From contig NZ_JAKZMM010000013.1 in NCBI RefSeq assembly GCF_022809355.1, positions 31,991-95,990 on the forward strand: a stretch of DNA of 64,000 nt, written 5' to 3'. Origin of the DNA: Parabacteroides faecalis. GTDB taxonomy: Bacteria; Bacteroidota; Bacteroidia; Bacteroidales; Tannerellaceae. This document shows, piece by piece, positions 56,543 through 64,000 of the stretch (position 1 is the stretch's first letter; every line of letters starts with the position of its first letter). A program made the position numbers and the translations under genes. The notes beneath the pieces were generated by a model. It made no database searches and had not been told where the DNA came from. It worked only from the letters and a program-made list of their open reading frames with translations.

Positions 56543-57532
56543 ATGATTGAACGAATTTATATTCTTGAGACGGTTGATCCGGTCATATTTTATGGTGTGA
56601 ATAACAGCAATATGCAGCTCATCAAGACGCTGTTTCCCAAACTTCGGATTGTGGCCAGAGGTAACGTGATGAAAGTAATTGGTGATGAAGAGGAATCGGA
56701 ACTGTTTTTAAAGAAGATTCGTGAAATTGAAAAGTACTGCGAAGAATTCAACTCGTTGAGCGAGGAAGTCATCATCGACATTATTAAGGGAAAAGGACCG
56801 ACCGTGGTCAAACAGGAAAATCTGATTATCCACGGGATGAATGGCAAACCCATTACCGCGCGGACCGAAAACCAGCAACTTCTTGTTAAGGCTTTTGAGG
56901 AAAACGACCTGGTCTTTGCGACGGGTCCTGCCGGATCGGGAAAAACCTTTGTGGCCATTGCCCTTGCCGTGAAAGCCCTGAAGAATAAGGAAGTGCGCAA
57001 GATCATCCTGAGCCGTCCGGCGGTGGAAGCGGGAGAGAAGCTGGGATTCCTACCAGGAGAGATGAAAGACAAACTCGATCCGTACTTGCAACCGCTCTAT
57101 GATGCCTTGCAAGATATGATTCCGGCTGTCAAGCTGAAGGAATATATGGAAAACAATGTCATCCAGATTGCCCCTTTGGCTTTTATGCGTGGGCGGACCC
57201 TCAATGATGCCGTCATTATCCTGGACGAAGCCCAGAACACGACCACCCATCAGATCAAGATGTTTCTGACACGTCTCGGCATGAATGCCAAGATGATTGT
57301 GACGGGCGATATGACACAGATCGATTTGCCGGCCTCGGTTACTTCCGGATTGAAGGAAGCGATGGGCGTGTTGAAGAATGTGCCGGGCATCGGACGGGTA
57401 GAATTCAACAAGAAAGATATTGTACGGCACAAGCTGGTACAGCGTATTGTGGAGGCTTACGATAAGTTTGACAAGAGTAAGCTTCGTGCTGCAAAAAAGG
57501 ATACAAGTCATACAGAAAATAAAATAGATTAA
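56543..57532 (+). CDS. phoH: PhoH-like ATPase
   Basis: A 329-residue cytoplasmic P-loop protein. An N-terminal KH-like region of about 100 residues is followed by the PhoH ATPase: Walker A FATGPAGSGKTFVAIALAVK (near residue 133), ILSRPAVEAGEKLGFLPG, IAPLAFMRGRTLNDAVIILDEAQN with Walker B, and MIVTGDMTQIDLP. This is the YbeZ-type protein linked to RNA handling and ribosome maturation. It is three bases before purC. Confidence 0.92.
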   Translation: MIERIYILETVDPVIFYGVNNSNMQLIKTLFPKLRIVARGNVMKVIGDEEESELFLKKIREIEKYCEEFNSLSEEVIIDIIKGKGPTVVKQENLIIHGMNGKPITARTENQQLLVKAFEENDLVFATGPAGSGKTFVAIALAVKALKNKEVRKIILSRPAVEAGEKLGFLPGEMKDKLDPYLQPLYDALQDMIPAVKLKEYMENNVIQIAPLAFMRGRTLNDAVIILDEAQNTTTHQIKMFLTRLGMNAKMIVTGDMTQIDLPASVTSGLKEAMGVLKNVPGIGRVEFNKKDIVRHKLVQRIVEAYDKFDKSKLRAAKKDTSHTENKID

Positions 57533-57535
57533 GTT

Positions 57536-58486
57536 ATGAAAACAGCTTTAGTAAAAACAGTTTTTCACTTTCCGGGTCAGAAGAGTGTTTATCATGGTAA
57601 AGTACGTGATGTGTACAGTGTAGGTGACGATTTACTGGTCATGGTAGCTACCGACCGTATTTCGGCATTCGACGTTATTCTGCCTGAAGGTATTCCGTTC
57701 AAGGGACAGATGTTGAACCAGATTGCTGCCAAGTTCCTGGATGCAACAACTGATATTTGTCCGAACTGGAAGTTGGCTACTCCCGATCCGATGGTAACAG
57801 TCGGTGTACGTTGCGAAGGATTCCCGGTAGAAATGATTGTCCGTGGTTATTTGTGCGGAAGCGCCTGGCGTGCTTACAAAAGTGGTGTGCGTGAAATCTG
57901 CGGCGTAAAGCTTCCGGAAGGCATGCGTGAGAACCAGCGTTTCCCGGAACCGATCATTACCCCGACTACCAAAGCTGAAATCGGAGAGCACGATCAGGAT
58001 ATCTCGAAGGAAGAAATCCTGGCCCGTGGTTTGGCTACACCAGAAGAATATGCTTTGTTGGAAAAATATACTTTGGCTTTATTTAAGAGAGGTAGTGAAA
58101 TCGCTGAAAAACGCGGCTTGATCCTGGTTGATACCAAATACGAATTCGGTAAGCACAACGGTGAAATCTATCTGATGGACGAAATCCATACTCCGGACTC
58201 TTCTCGTTACTTCTACCTGGAAGGATACGAAGACCGCTTTGCCAAAGGCGAACCGCAGAAGCAGCTGTCAAAAGAATTCGTTCGTGAATGGTTGATGGAT
58301 AACGGATTCCAGGGTAAGGCAGGACAGACAGTTCCGGAAATGACTCCTGAAATTGTAGAAGGCATCAGCAATCGTTACATTGAGTTGTATGAACACATTA
58401 CCGGTGAAACTTTCGTGAAGGAAGATACCGATAACTTGGCTCAGCGTATCGAAAAGAATGTAACTGAATATTTGAACAAACGATAA
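57536..58486 (+). CDS. purC: Phosphoribosylaminoimidazole-succinocarboxamide synthase
   Basis: Joins CAIR and aspartate with ATP to give SAICAR in purine synthesis. The 316 residues show [69 protein letters not shown] and the C-terminal extension seen in Bacteroidetes enzymes. Follows phoH by three bases and precedes menG by 12, so these are one transcript. Confidence 0.95.
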   Translation: MKTALVKTVFHFPGQKSVYHGKVRDVYSVGDDLLVMVATDRISAFDVILPEGIPFKGQMLNQIAAKFLDATTDICPNWKLATPDPMVTVGVRCEGFPVEMIVRGYLCGSAWRAYKSGVREICGVKLPEGMRENQRFPEPIITPTTKAEIGEHDQDISKEEILARGLATPEEYALLEKYTLALFKRGSEIAEKRGLILVDTKYEFGKHNGEIYLMDEIHTPDSSRYFYLEGYEDRFAKGEPQKQLSKEFVREWLMDNGFQGKAGQTVPEMTPEIVEGISNRYIELYEHITGETFVKEDTDNLAQRIEKNVTEYLNKR

Positions 58487-58498
58487 GAAAGTGACGAT

Positions 58499-59239
58499 AT
58501 GACGCAGTACGGTTCGGAAAAGATTTTACCCTATAATCAGGATGAACATAAAGGAGTACAGGTCAGACGAATGTTTGACGCGATCGCCGGAAAATATGAT
58601 TTGCTGAACCATACATTGTCATTCGGTTTTGATAAAGGGTGGCGCAGAAAGGGGATTCGCTTTCTGCGCCCTTATTCACCGAAGCAGATCTTGGATATTG
58701 CGACGGGAACTGGGGATTTGGCTATTGCGATGCAGAAACAATTGCACGCAGAAACAATTATCGGTGCAGATATATCGGAAGGTATGATGGAAGTAGGACG
58801 GCAGAAGGTGAAAGAGGCCGGCTTGCAGGACCATATCTCATTCGAATACCAGGATTGCACCGCATTGACATTTGCTGATAATACATTTGATGCAGTGACG
58901 GCTGCCTTCGGCGTACGGAACTTTGAGGATATAGAAAAAGGATTACGGGAAATGTACCGGGTAACGAAACCCGGAGGGCATCTGATGATTCTTGAACTTT
59001 CTACACCCGAATCATTTCCGATGAAGCAGCTTTATCAGCTTTATTCGAAAGTGGTCATTCCGACGGTTGGTCGGTTTGTTTCGAAGGAAAAGGCTGCATA
59101 CGATTATTTACCAGCTTCTATTCAAGTAGTTCCGCAAGGTAAGGTAATGACTGATTTGTTAACCAGAGTCGGATACAAAGAGGCGAAAGCGCGTACTTTA
59201 ACTTTCGGAATTTGTTCGTTGTATACAGGAACTAAATAA
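58499..59239 (+). CDS. menG: Demethylmenaquinone methyltransferase
   Basis: SAM-dependent methyltransferase of the UbiE/MenG family, final step of menaquinone synthesis. The 246 residues contain [20 protein letters not shown], the SAM loop [48 protein letters not shown] and [14 protein letters not shown]. Anaerobic Bacteroidales use menaquinone, so this is the MenG role. Confidence 0.93.
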   Translation: MTQYGSEKILPYNQDEHKGVQVRRMFDAIAGKYDLLNHTLSFGFDKGWRRKGIRFLRPYSPKQILDIATGTGDLAIAMQKQLHAETIIGADISEGMMEVGRQKVKEAGLQDHISFEYQDCTALTFADNTFDAVTAAFGVRNFEDIEKGLREMYRVTKPGGHLMILELSTPESFPMKQLYQLYSKVVIPTVGRFVSKEKAAYDYLPASIQVVPQGKVMTDLLTRVGYKEAKARTLTFGICSLYTGTK

Positions 59240-59252
59240 TAATAGGCTAGTT

Positions 59253-59996
59253 ATGCAGAAGTATGGTTTGATAGGATATCCGTTGGGACATTCTTTTTCC
59301 TGTAATTACTTTAACCAGAAGTTTGAATCAGAGAAGATCGATGCCCAGTACCTTAATTTCGAAATCCCGACAATTAAGGACTTGAAAGAAGTATTGAAAG
59401 AGAACCCGGAACTGAACGGGTTGAATGTAACGATACCTTATAAGGAACAAGTTATACCGTATTTGGATGATCTGGACGAAGACGCCCGTCTGATTGGCGC
59501 CGTAAATGTGATCAAGTTTACGAAAGGTCTTTTTGGAAAGACCAAACTGGTGGGTTATAATTCGGATATTATCGGTTTCAAGCAGTCTATCGAGCCTCTA
59601 TTGACCGAAAAGCATTCAAAGGCTTTGATCTTGGGAACTGGTGGTGCTTCCAAAGCTGTTGTTCAAGGATTGAAACAACTGGGAGTAGGTTCTACGTTTG
59701 TTTCGCGTACGAAGAAGGAATATTGTATTACGTATGAAGAGATTACTCCGGAAATTATGCAACAGTATAAAGTAATCGTCAATACAACTCCATTAGGTAT
59801 GTTCCCGAATGTAGATGCTTGCCCGAAGATCCCGTATGAATTGCTGACACCAGACCATCTGTTGTACGATTTGCTCTACAATCCGGATGAAACCTTGTTT
59901 ATGCGTAAAGGAAAAGAACAAGGTGCTGTCGTCAAGAACGGATTGGAGATGTTGCTGCTCCAGGCTTTTGCAGCATGGGAAATCTGGCAGCGTTAA
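59253..59996 (+). CDS. aroE: Shikimate dehydrogenase
   Basis: NADPH-dependent reduction of 3-dehydroshikimate in aromatic amino acid synthesis. The 247 residues show GYPLGHSFSCNYFNQKF at the start, the catalytic lysine in NVTIPYKE, the catalytic aspartate in GYNSDIIGF, the nucleotide loop ILGTGGASKAVVQGL and VVKNGLEMLLLQA near the end. Last gene of the phoH-purC-menG-aroE run; only one base separates its stop from the convergent PPTase gene, with no terminator between. Confidence 0.94.
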   Translation: MQKYGLIGYPLGHSFSCNYFNQKFESEKIDAQYLNFEIPTIKDLKEVLKENPELNGLNVTIPYKEQVIPYLDDLDEDARLIGAVNVIKFTKGLFGKTKLVGYNSDIIGFKQSIEPLLTEKHSKALILGTGGASKAVVQGLKQLGVGSTFVSRTKKEYCITYEEITPEIMQQYKVIVNTTPLGMFPNVDACPKIPYELLTPDHLLYDLLYNPDETLFMRKGKEQGAVVKNGLEMLLLQAFAAWEIWQR

Positions 59997-59997
59997 A

Positions 59998-60624
59998 TCA
60001 GGGATTCTTTACCCAGGTGATGACGAAATCTATCTCTACGCGGTACTGAAGAACAACGTGTTGAGTTGATTCACTACAGGTATCGAAGGCAATCAGTGTA
60101 CCTTGCTCTGCGTAAGAGAAAGGCTGAATATGTAAATGCCGGCAGAAGTCCACTTCCTGCCGGTTTATTATTTTATATAAGGTCTCTTTCGCACACCAGC
60201 AGATAAGCAGATGTTCCGTTTCATGAGCCGGATCAATGAATAGTTCTTCTTCGGCATTGAGAAACCGGTTTCTGACTTTCCGGACACGTTCAGACCGGTA
60301 TTCGATATCAATTCCTGCCATTTGGGTGGCATCTGTCAGCATGATGGCAACAAAATCTTTGGTGTGCGAAATACTGATCTGCTTCTTTTCTGTTTCGGAT
60401 AGGTAAGGAGCTCCATTCGGATGATGATGAATAATGGCTTCGTGTCCGAGCATTTCTTTCAACAACAAGCGGGTGGCTAACCATTCTTTCTGGCGTTGTT
60501 CCGCTTTAAGACGGCTGAACTCCGGCAGGTACCATGCTTTTTGCTGGAGGAGCGACCACATTTCTTCGGTCGTCTCTTCCATCTTCCAAATGCCAATGGG
60601 AGGTATAATTGATAAAACGGACAT
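59998..60624 (-). CDS. 4'-phosphopantetheinyl transferase
   Basis: Transfers the phosphopantetheine arm of CoA to carrier proteins. The 208 residues (start ATG 60624, two bases after the gldD stop) have the Sfp-type motifs: a PNGAPYL segment, MAGIDIEYRSERV with the metal aspartate and glutamate, and the catalytic WCAKETLYK. Position right after gldD is common in Bacteroidetes. It could serve AcpP or another carrier protein; no PKS/NRPS gene is near. Confidence 0.88.
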   Translation of the reverse strand: MSVLSIIPPIGIWKMEETTEEMWSLLQQKAWYLPEFSRLKAEQRQKEWLATRLLLKEMLGHEAIIHHHPNGAPYLSETEKKQISISHTKDFVAIMLTDATQMAGIDIEYRSERVRKVRNRFLNAEEELFIDPAHETEHLLICWCAKETLYKIINRQEVDFCRHLHIQPFSYAEQGTLIAFDTCSESTQHVVLQYRVEIDFVITWVKNP

Positions 60625-60626
60625 GT

Positions 60627-61217
60627 CTATTCTTTCCAATTAAAGGTTTCCATCAGGTGCATGACATCCTGAATCAGATATTGGGTAACCGGAGCGATGG
60701 AATCGGCTTTCGGTTCAAAGGCATAGTAAACAGCACCTCGGAAAAAATGATCGGTACTGTCTGTCAGATGGAATTGAATGGGAGAGATACAATCTCCTTT
60801 TAAGAGAAATAACGAACCATATACCTGTTTCTCCGGATTCTCAAAGACTTTTTCTTGAACGTCCTGGATACGCTGCTGTCTGTCGACCAGCTTATAACTG
60901 TCTTGCAGCGATTGCCCTATTTGTTTCCCTCGCAGATAACTGCAATAAATAGTAGCATGCAGTTCGGGATAGGTCAGATTGACCCATCCGTTCTTTGCTG
61001 CCAATACCGACGAATCCACTTTTGCTTCCTGTGAAATGTCAAACGAATAAGGCAAAGACGGAAGAGACAACGGCATATATGTAGCTTTCTTCGGTTCTAT
61101 ACGGAAATAGCCTCTGGGCTTGGGACTATAATCTGTACAGCCAATCCCGATTGCTAATGTGAGAAACATTCCTGCTCGGACGACTAAGCCATATCTTTTA
61201 TTCCTCTTCTTTGTCAT
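60627..61217 (-). CDS. gldD: Gliding motility lipoprotein GldD
   Basis: A 196-residue lipoprotein (hydrophobic segment then lipobox IGIGC) of the GldD family: YSPKPRGYFRIEPKK at the start, WVNLTYPELHATIYCSY and a C-terminal RGAVYYAFEPKADSIAPV. In gliding Bacteroidetes it supports the gliding machinery; in non-gliding Bacteroidales its role is unclear. Start at 61217 (MTKKRN) or 61229 (MPRKM); both overlap the gldE end, showing coupling. Confidence 0.88.
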   Translation of the reverse strand: MTKKRNKRYGLVVRAGMFLTLAIGIGCTDYSPKPRGYFRIEPKKATYMPLSLPSLPYSFDISQEAKVDSSVLAAKNGWVNLTYPELHATIYCSYLRGKQIGQSLQDSYKLVDRQQRIQDVQEKVFENPEKQVYGSLFLLKGDCISPIQFHLTDSTDHFFRGAVYYAFEPKADSIAPVTQYLIQDVMHLMETFNWKE

Positions 61218-62535
61218 CTTCCGAGGCATTAATCACATTGAATTTTACTTTCAGGATACGACGATTATCCATTTCCAATATTTGGAAACGATAATTCTTG
61301 TATTCAATAACTTCCCGCCGACGCGGAAAGTCTCCTTTGATTTCAAGCAATAATCCCGCCAAAGTCTCCACCTCTTCAGTGATCTTTTCGAACTCGGCCG
61401 GATCCGTATCAGTAGCTCGGAAGAAATCCGTAAGCTGGATTTTCGCTTCAAAGATATAACTGCCATCGGCCAGTCGGATGTATTGCTTTTCATCTTCATC
61501 GTATTCGTCTGAAATTTCACCGACAATTTCTTCCAGAATATCTTCCATCGTTACGATACCCGAAGTACCTCCGAACTCATCCACAACGATAGCCATGTGT
61601 ATTTTGTTAGTCCGGAATTCTTCCAGCAGGTCGTCAATCTTTTTCGTCTCAGGCACAAAGTAAGCAGGTCTGATCAGACTTTGCCACCGGAAGGTTTCAG
61701 GTTTGTCCAGATAGGGCAGAAGATCTTTGATATACAAGATGCCTTTGATATTATCTTCTGTACCGGAATAAACCGGAATACGTGAATATCCGCACTTGAT
61801 AATCGTATCAATGACTTCCTTGAAATTAGCCTTGATATCGAGATCTTCCATATCCAGTCGGGAAGTCATGATCTCATCAGCTGTCTTGTTATAGAATTTG
61901 ATGATTTCAGCCAGCATCTCTTTTTCTTCCGGAATAGCTTTGGACGTTAATTCGAGAGCTTTGCTCAATTCATCTACCGAAATATCATATTTCTTTTTAG
62001 CCAATGTCTTGTTGATGGTAGAAGTAGAATGAACCAACAATGCTGCCAGAGGCTTACAAATCTTCTGGATGTTCAGCAGGGTAGGCGCTGCCTTGTGAAT
62101 GAAAGGCAAAGTGTTTTGCTTTGCGTATATTTTAGGCATGATCTCCCCAAACAACAACAAGAGGAATGTCAGGACAATTGTTTCCAACACAAATCCAAGC
62201 ATGGGAACATTCGAAAAGTCCAGCCATTCGTTGATACCATATGTACATAACATGACGATGGCTACATTGACGAAATTATTGGCTATTAAGATCGTGGCCA
62301 ATAGAAACTCGGAATTGTTGAGTAAATCCAGAATGACAGAATCAGCGGGATGATTCCCTTCTTTGATTCGGTTGATATCGTTAGGCTTTAAAGAGAAGAA
62401 AGCAACTTCGGAGGCTGAGATAAAACCTGAGGCAAATAAAAGTAAAACAGCCAGCGCCAAGGCGATGACAGGACCTGCTGTCAGATCCTGTACACCTACT
62501 TGGCTAAATATTTCTGATATATAATCTGAGTCCAA
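61198..62535 (-). CDS. gldE: Gliding motility-associated protein GldE (CorC/HlyC family)
   Basis: A 445-residue membrane protein. The N-terminal DUF21 region (about residues 15-190) has several hydrophobic helices (VIALALAVLLLFASGFISAS, FLLATILIANNFVNVAIVML); then a CBS pair (YSRIPVYSGTEDNIKGILYI and MAIVVDEFGGTSGIVTMEDI) and a C-terminal CorC_HlyC domain. Family members outside Bacteroidetes are linked to metal ion export. Gene order gldE-gldD with ssb upstream is typical for the phylum. Confidence 0.9.
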   Translation of the reverse strand: MDSDYISEIFSQVGVQDLTAGPVIALALAVLLLFASGFISASEVAFFSLKPNDINRIKEGNHPADSVILDLLNNSEFLLATILIANNFVNVAIVMLCTYGINEWLDFSNVPMLGFVLETIVLTFLLLLFGEIMPKIYAKQNTLPFIHKAAPTLLNIQKICKPLAALLVHSTSTINKTLAKKKYDISVDELSKALELTSKAIPEEKEMLAEIIKFYNKTADEIMTSRLDMEDLDIKANFKEVIDTIIKCGYSRIPVYSGTEDNIKGILYIKDLLPYLDKPETFRWQSLIRPAYFVPETKKIDDLLEEFRTNKIHMAIVVDEFGGTSGIVTMEDILEEIVGEISDEYDEDEKQYIRLADGSYIFEAKIQLTDFFRATDTDPAEFEKITEEVETLAGLLLEIKGDFPRRREVIEYKNYRFQILEMDNRRILKVKFNVINASEDDKEEE

Positions 62536-62560
62536 GGAATTTTCTTTTAGTTAGACATGA

Positions 62561-63058
62561 TCAAAATGGCAGATCATCTGCTTCATTTGATTCTGAAAAT
62601 GATGGGGACGGCGATTGTATGGCCGTTCCAGGCTGCTGATAACCGGTATTGGGTTGTACAGGCTGAGACATGGTGTTGCTCGTGTTTGTGGCAGTTTGTG
62701 CCATAGACGAATCAGCAGGACGAGATCCTGTACTGTAAAATTCAATACGGTCGGCATGGATTTCGGTTACATAACGTTTGATGCCATTCTGGTCATCGTA
62801 AGTTCTGGTCCGGATTTTCCCTTCCACATAAAGGCCGGATCCTTTTTTTACCCATTTTTCTACAAAAGAGACTAAATCTCTTCTGGCAACGATATTATGC
62901 CACTCTGTACGTTCAGGGATAACAGTTCCATTAGCTAAGGTATATCCTCTTTCTGAGGTGGCAAGTGGAAAACTGGCAATAGCCGAACCGCTGTCGAAAT
63001 AACGGACATCCGGATCTTTTCCCACATTTCCGATAAGAATAACTTTGTTTAAAGACAT
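62561..63058 (-). CDS. ssb: Single-stranded DNA-binding protein
   Basis: A 165-residue SSB. The OB fold covers residues 1 to about 110 (MSLNKVILIGNVGKDPDVRY, TEWHNIVARRDLVSFVEKWV, GLYVEGKIRTRTYDDQNGIK), then a Gln/Pro/Ser-rich flexible linker and the acidic tip DDLPF that recruits partner proteins. 25 bases before gldE on the same strand. Confidence 0.95.
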   Translation of the reverse strand: MSLNKVILIGNVGKDPDVRYFDSGSAIASFPLATSERGYTLANGTVIPERTEWHNIVARRDLVSFVEKWVKKGSGLYVEGKIRTRTYDDQNGIKRYVTEIHADRIEFYSTGSRPADSSMAQTATNTSNTMSQPVQPNTGYQQPGTAIQSPSPSFSESNEADDLPF

Positions 63059-63448
63059 AATGTTATTTATTTAATGAATGTACAAAGAAACACAAATTTG
63101 GTTAGTTGGACAAATCTAATGAATGAAAAACGCAACTCTTTTATAGAACGCATAGCCGAAAAGAGATTAATGGGTAAAATCCGAATATTAAAAAAGAGGA
63201 TAGGATTGAAATCGATTTTAAAAGTAACGAGAATTGAATCTGATTTTCGTTGGATTCAAAAATGATTCCAGTTAATTTTATGTCCAAGGCTGTGTCTTTT
63301 CTTGTAATTTGTGTATTCATTCAAGATTAACTAAAGAGTAATCAAAAATATTTGTTGTTCTGTGCGAAAAAATATCATTTTTATTTCTTTGATTAATAGG
63401 ATATTATGAAAATAGATGAAAAATAATTCAAAAAAAGTATCTCAAAAG
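63059..63448. other. Intergenic region upstream of ssb and tRNA-Pro
   Basis: About 390 AT-rich bases. It must contain the ssb promoter, but no clear TTTG/TAnnTTTG pair was found on the minus strand. A 63-codon frame at 63074-63265 has a lysine/arginine-rich, low-complexity product and is not convincing. No repeat or RNA gene seen. Confidence 0.45.
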
Positions 63449-63479
63449 TTTGGTAGTTCAAAAATAAGTCGTACCTTTG
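63449..63479 (+). promoter_or_regulatory. Promoter of tRNA-Pro
   Basis: TTTG at 63449-63452, 19 bases, then TACCTTTG at 63472-63479, followed by GCA. Full consensus match; the tRNA starts about 43 bases downstream. Confidence 0.8.
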
Positions 63480-63522
63480 CATCGCAATTGAGAAACAAAC
63501 CAACACTCAATGAAAGCAAAAA

Positions 63523-63597
63523 CGGGGTGTAGCGCAGTCCGGTTAGCGCACCTGCTTTGGGAGCAGGGGGTCCCAGGTTCGAATCCTGGTACCCCGA
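63523..63597 (+). tRNA. tRNA-Pro (anticodon TGG)
   Basis: Acceptor stem CGGGGTG with TACCCCG, D-arm TAGCGCAGTCCGGTTAGCGC, anticodon stem CCTGC/GCAGG around loop TTTGGGA (anticodon TGG), and T-arm CCAGGTTCGAATCCTGG. Position 63597 is the discriminator A; CCA is not encoded. The anticodon reads proline codons. Confidence 0.97.
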
Positions 63598-63604
63598 CGA
63601 AATT

Positions 63605-63640
63605 AAAAGAGCTGACACAATAAGTTTCAGCTCTTTTTTT
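63605..63640 (+). terminator. Terminator of tRNA-Pro
   Basis: Stem AAAAGAGCTGA (63605-63615) with TCAGCTCTTTT (63627-63637) followed by T. Confidence 0.85.
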
Positions 63641-63703
63641 ATATCCAAAACCTAATGCAATAGTTGATATTGGATCAACGTAAAAATATGAGGGATTAGA
63701 AAT

Positions 63704-64000
63704 TTAAGCATAAATATTGCAAAGTCTGAAGAGAAAGAAAGCTTTGTCTTTAACCCCTCTGAACTGAGAACGAAAGTTCTTTATTTTAGCATTGAAGGAC
63801 TCAGAAGCTGCATTAGTAGACCGCTTGTCGAAGAAGTTTATGATTTGCTGATAATGGGTTTGTATGGATCTAGCTACTCTGCCGAAAGTAAGGAATCCGG
63901 ATTTGTCTACTTCATCGTACCATCTTGCAAGTCTGGTTAAGGCCGTATCCTTATGCCTGCACTGGTGATATATCAGCCCAAGTCTCATTGAAAGATAATA
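63704..64000 (-). mobile_element. ISL3-like transposase, C-terminal part (cut by right edge)
   Basis: The frame is open from the right edge to a stop at 63704. The visible roughly 98 residues match the end of ISL3-type DDE transposases: LARWYDEVDKSGFLTFGRVA, then SIQTHYQQIINFFDKRSTNAASESFNAKIKNFR (read in parts) with the final catalytic glutamate in ASESFNAKIK. GTTGAT...ATCAAC at 63663-63679 may mark the element end near the tRNA gene. The rest of the element, including the first aspartates, lies outside the window, so integrity is unknown. Confidence 0.82.

Noticed and set aside
63074..63265. Possible 63-residue protein
   Set aside because: Lys/Arg-rich, no signal or domain, and it overlaps the region expected to hold the ssb promoter.

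Overview
The window looks like chromosome of a gut Bacteroidales bacterium, most probably a Parabacteroides or close relative. The signs are: promoters of the Bacteroidetes type (TTTG, about 19-21 bases, then TAnnTTTG) in front of many genes, an atpD-atpC-atpB-atpE-atpF order with an extra membrane gene, gldD/gldE, FimA/Mfa-type fimbrillins, large secreted GH2 glycosidases and many lipoboxes. Species cannot be fixed from the sequence alone.

Layout. 1-4025 (minus): ATP synthase operon, cut at the left edge inside atpF. 4419-5258: type II pantothenate kinase. 5332-10170 (minus): a secreted DUF1080 protein, a secreted GH2 beta-galactosidase and a DUF3332 protein. 10262-14996: an ABC-F ATPase, then two tandem nagA-like deacetylases. 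15160-15500: two near-identical copies of a small RNA unit with its own promoter and terminator. 15634-17300: SDR enzyme flanked by two GtrA-type membrane proteins. 17361-23914: cobalamin riboswitch and four fused genes for the anaerobic corrin ring pathway. 23982-26336: a NikR-like regulator lacking most nickel ligands, and a TonB-dependent receptor. 26374-26817: a non-coding element with 45-base inverted ends. 26985-36800: a membrane-anchored TPR/AraC regulator and a type V pilus (fimbrillin) operon. 36898-38533: a frameshifted M64 peptidase. 38756-43083 (minus): xylB-xylA-xylE. 43636-46033: sugar-kinase-like protein plus AmpG-like transporter. 46129-51220: second GH2 enzyme, divergent dcuA, and a DUF5715 protein. 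51374-56184: a TPR/membrane/HTH regulator and envelope proteins of unknown role. 56543-63058: housekeeping genes (phoH, purC, menG, aroE; minus-strand PPTase, gldD, gldE, ssb). 63523-63597: tRNA-Pro. The right edge holds part of an ISL3-like transposase.

How it works together. The GH2 enzymes, nagA pair, hexosamine-kinase-like protein, AmpG-like permease and xyl operon fit a life on host and plant glycans. The corrin operon would be shut by cobalamin through its riboswitch, while the adjacent metal-type repressor and receptor have separate promoters. The pilus operon carries its regulator upstream, a phased GTACCA array before the first gene, and a shared tail motif in four consecutive subunits.

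Most unusual: three intergenic arrays of short tandem dyads (21, 22 and 23 base period, different sequences, same layout and same distance before a plus-strand gene); the long inverted-repeat element; the ligand-poor NikR homologue; and the common C-terminal motif of the pilus proteins. All functional claims are read from sequence by eye and by family knowledge; no search was run.
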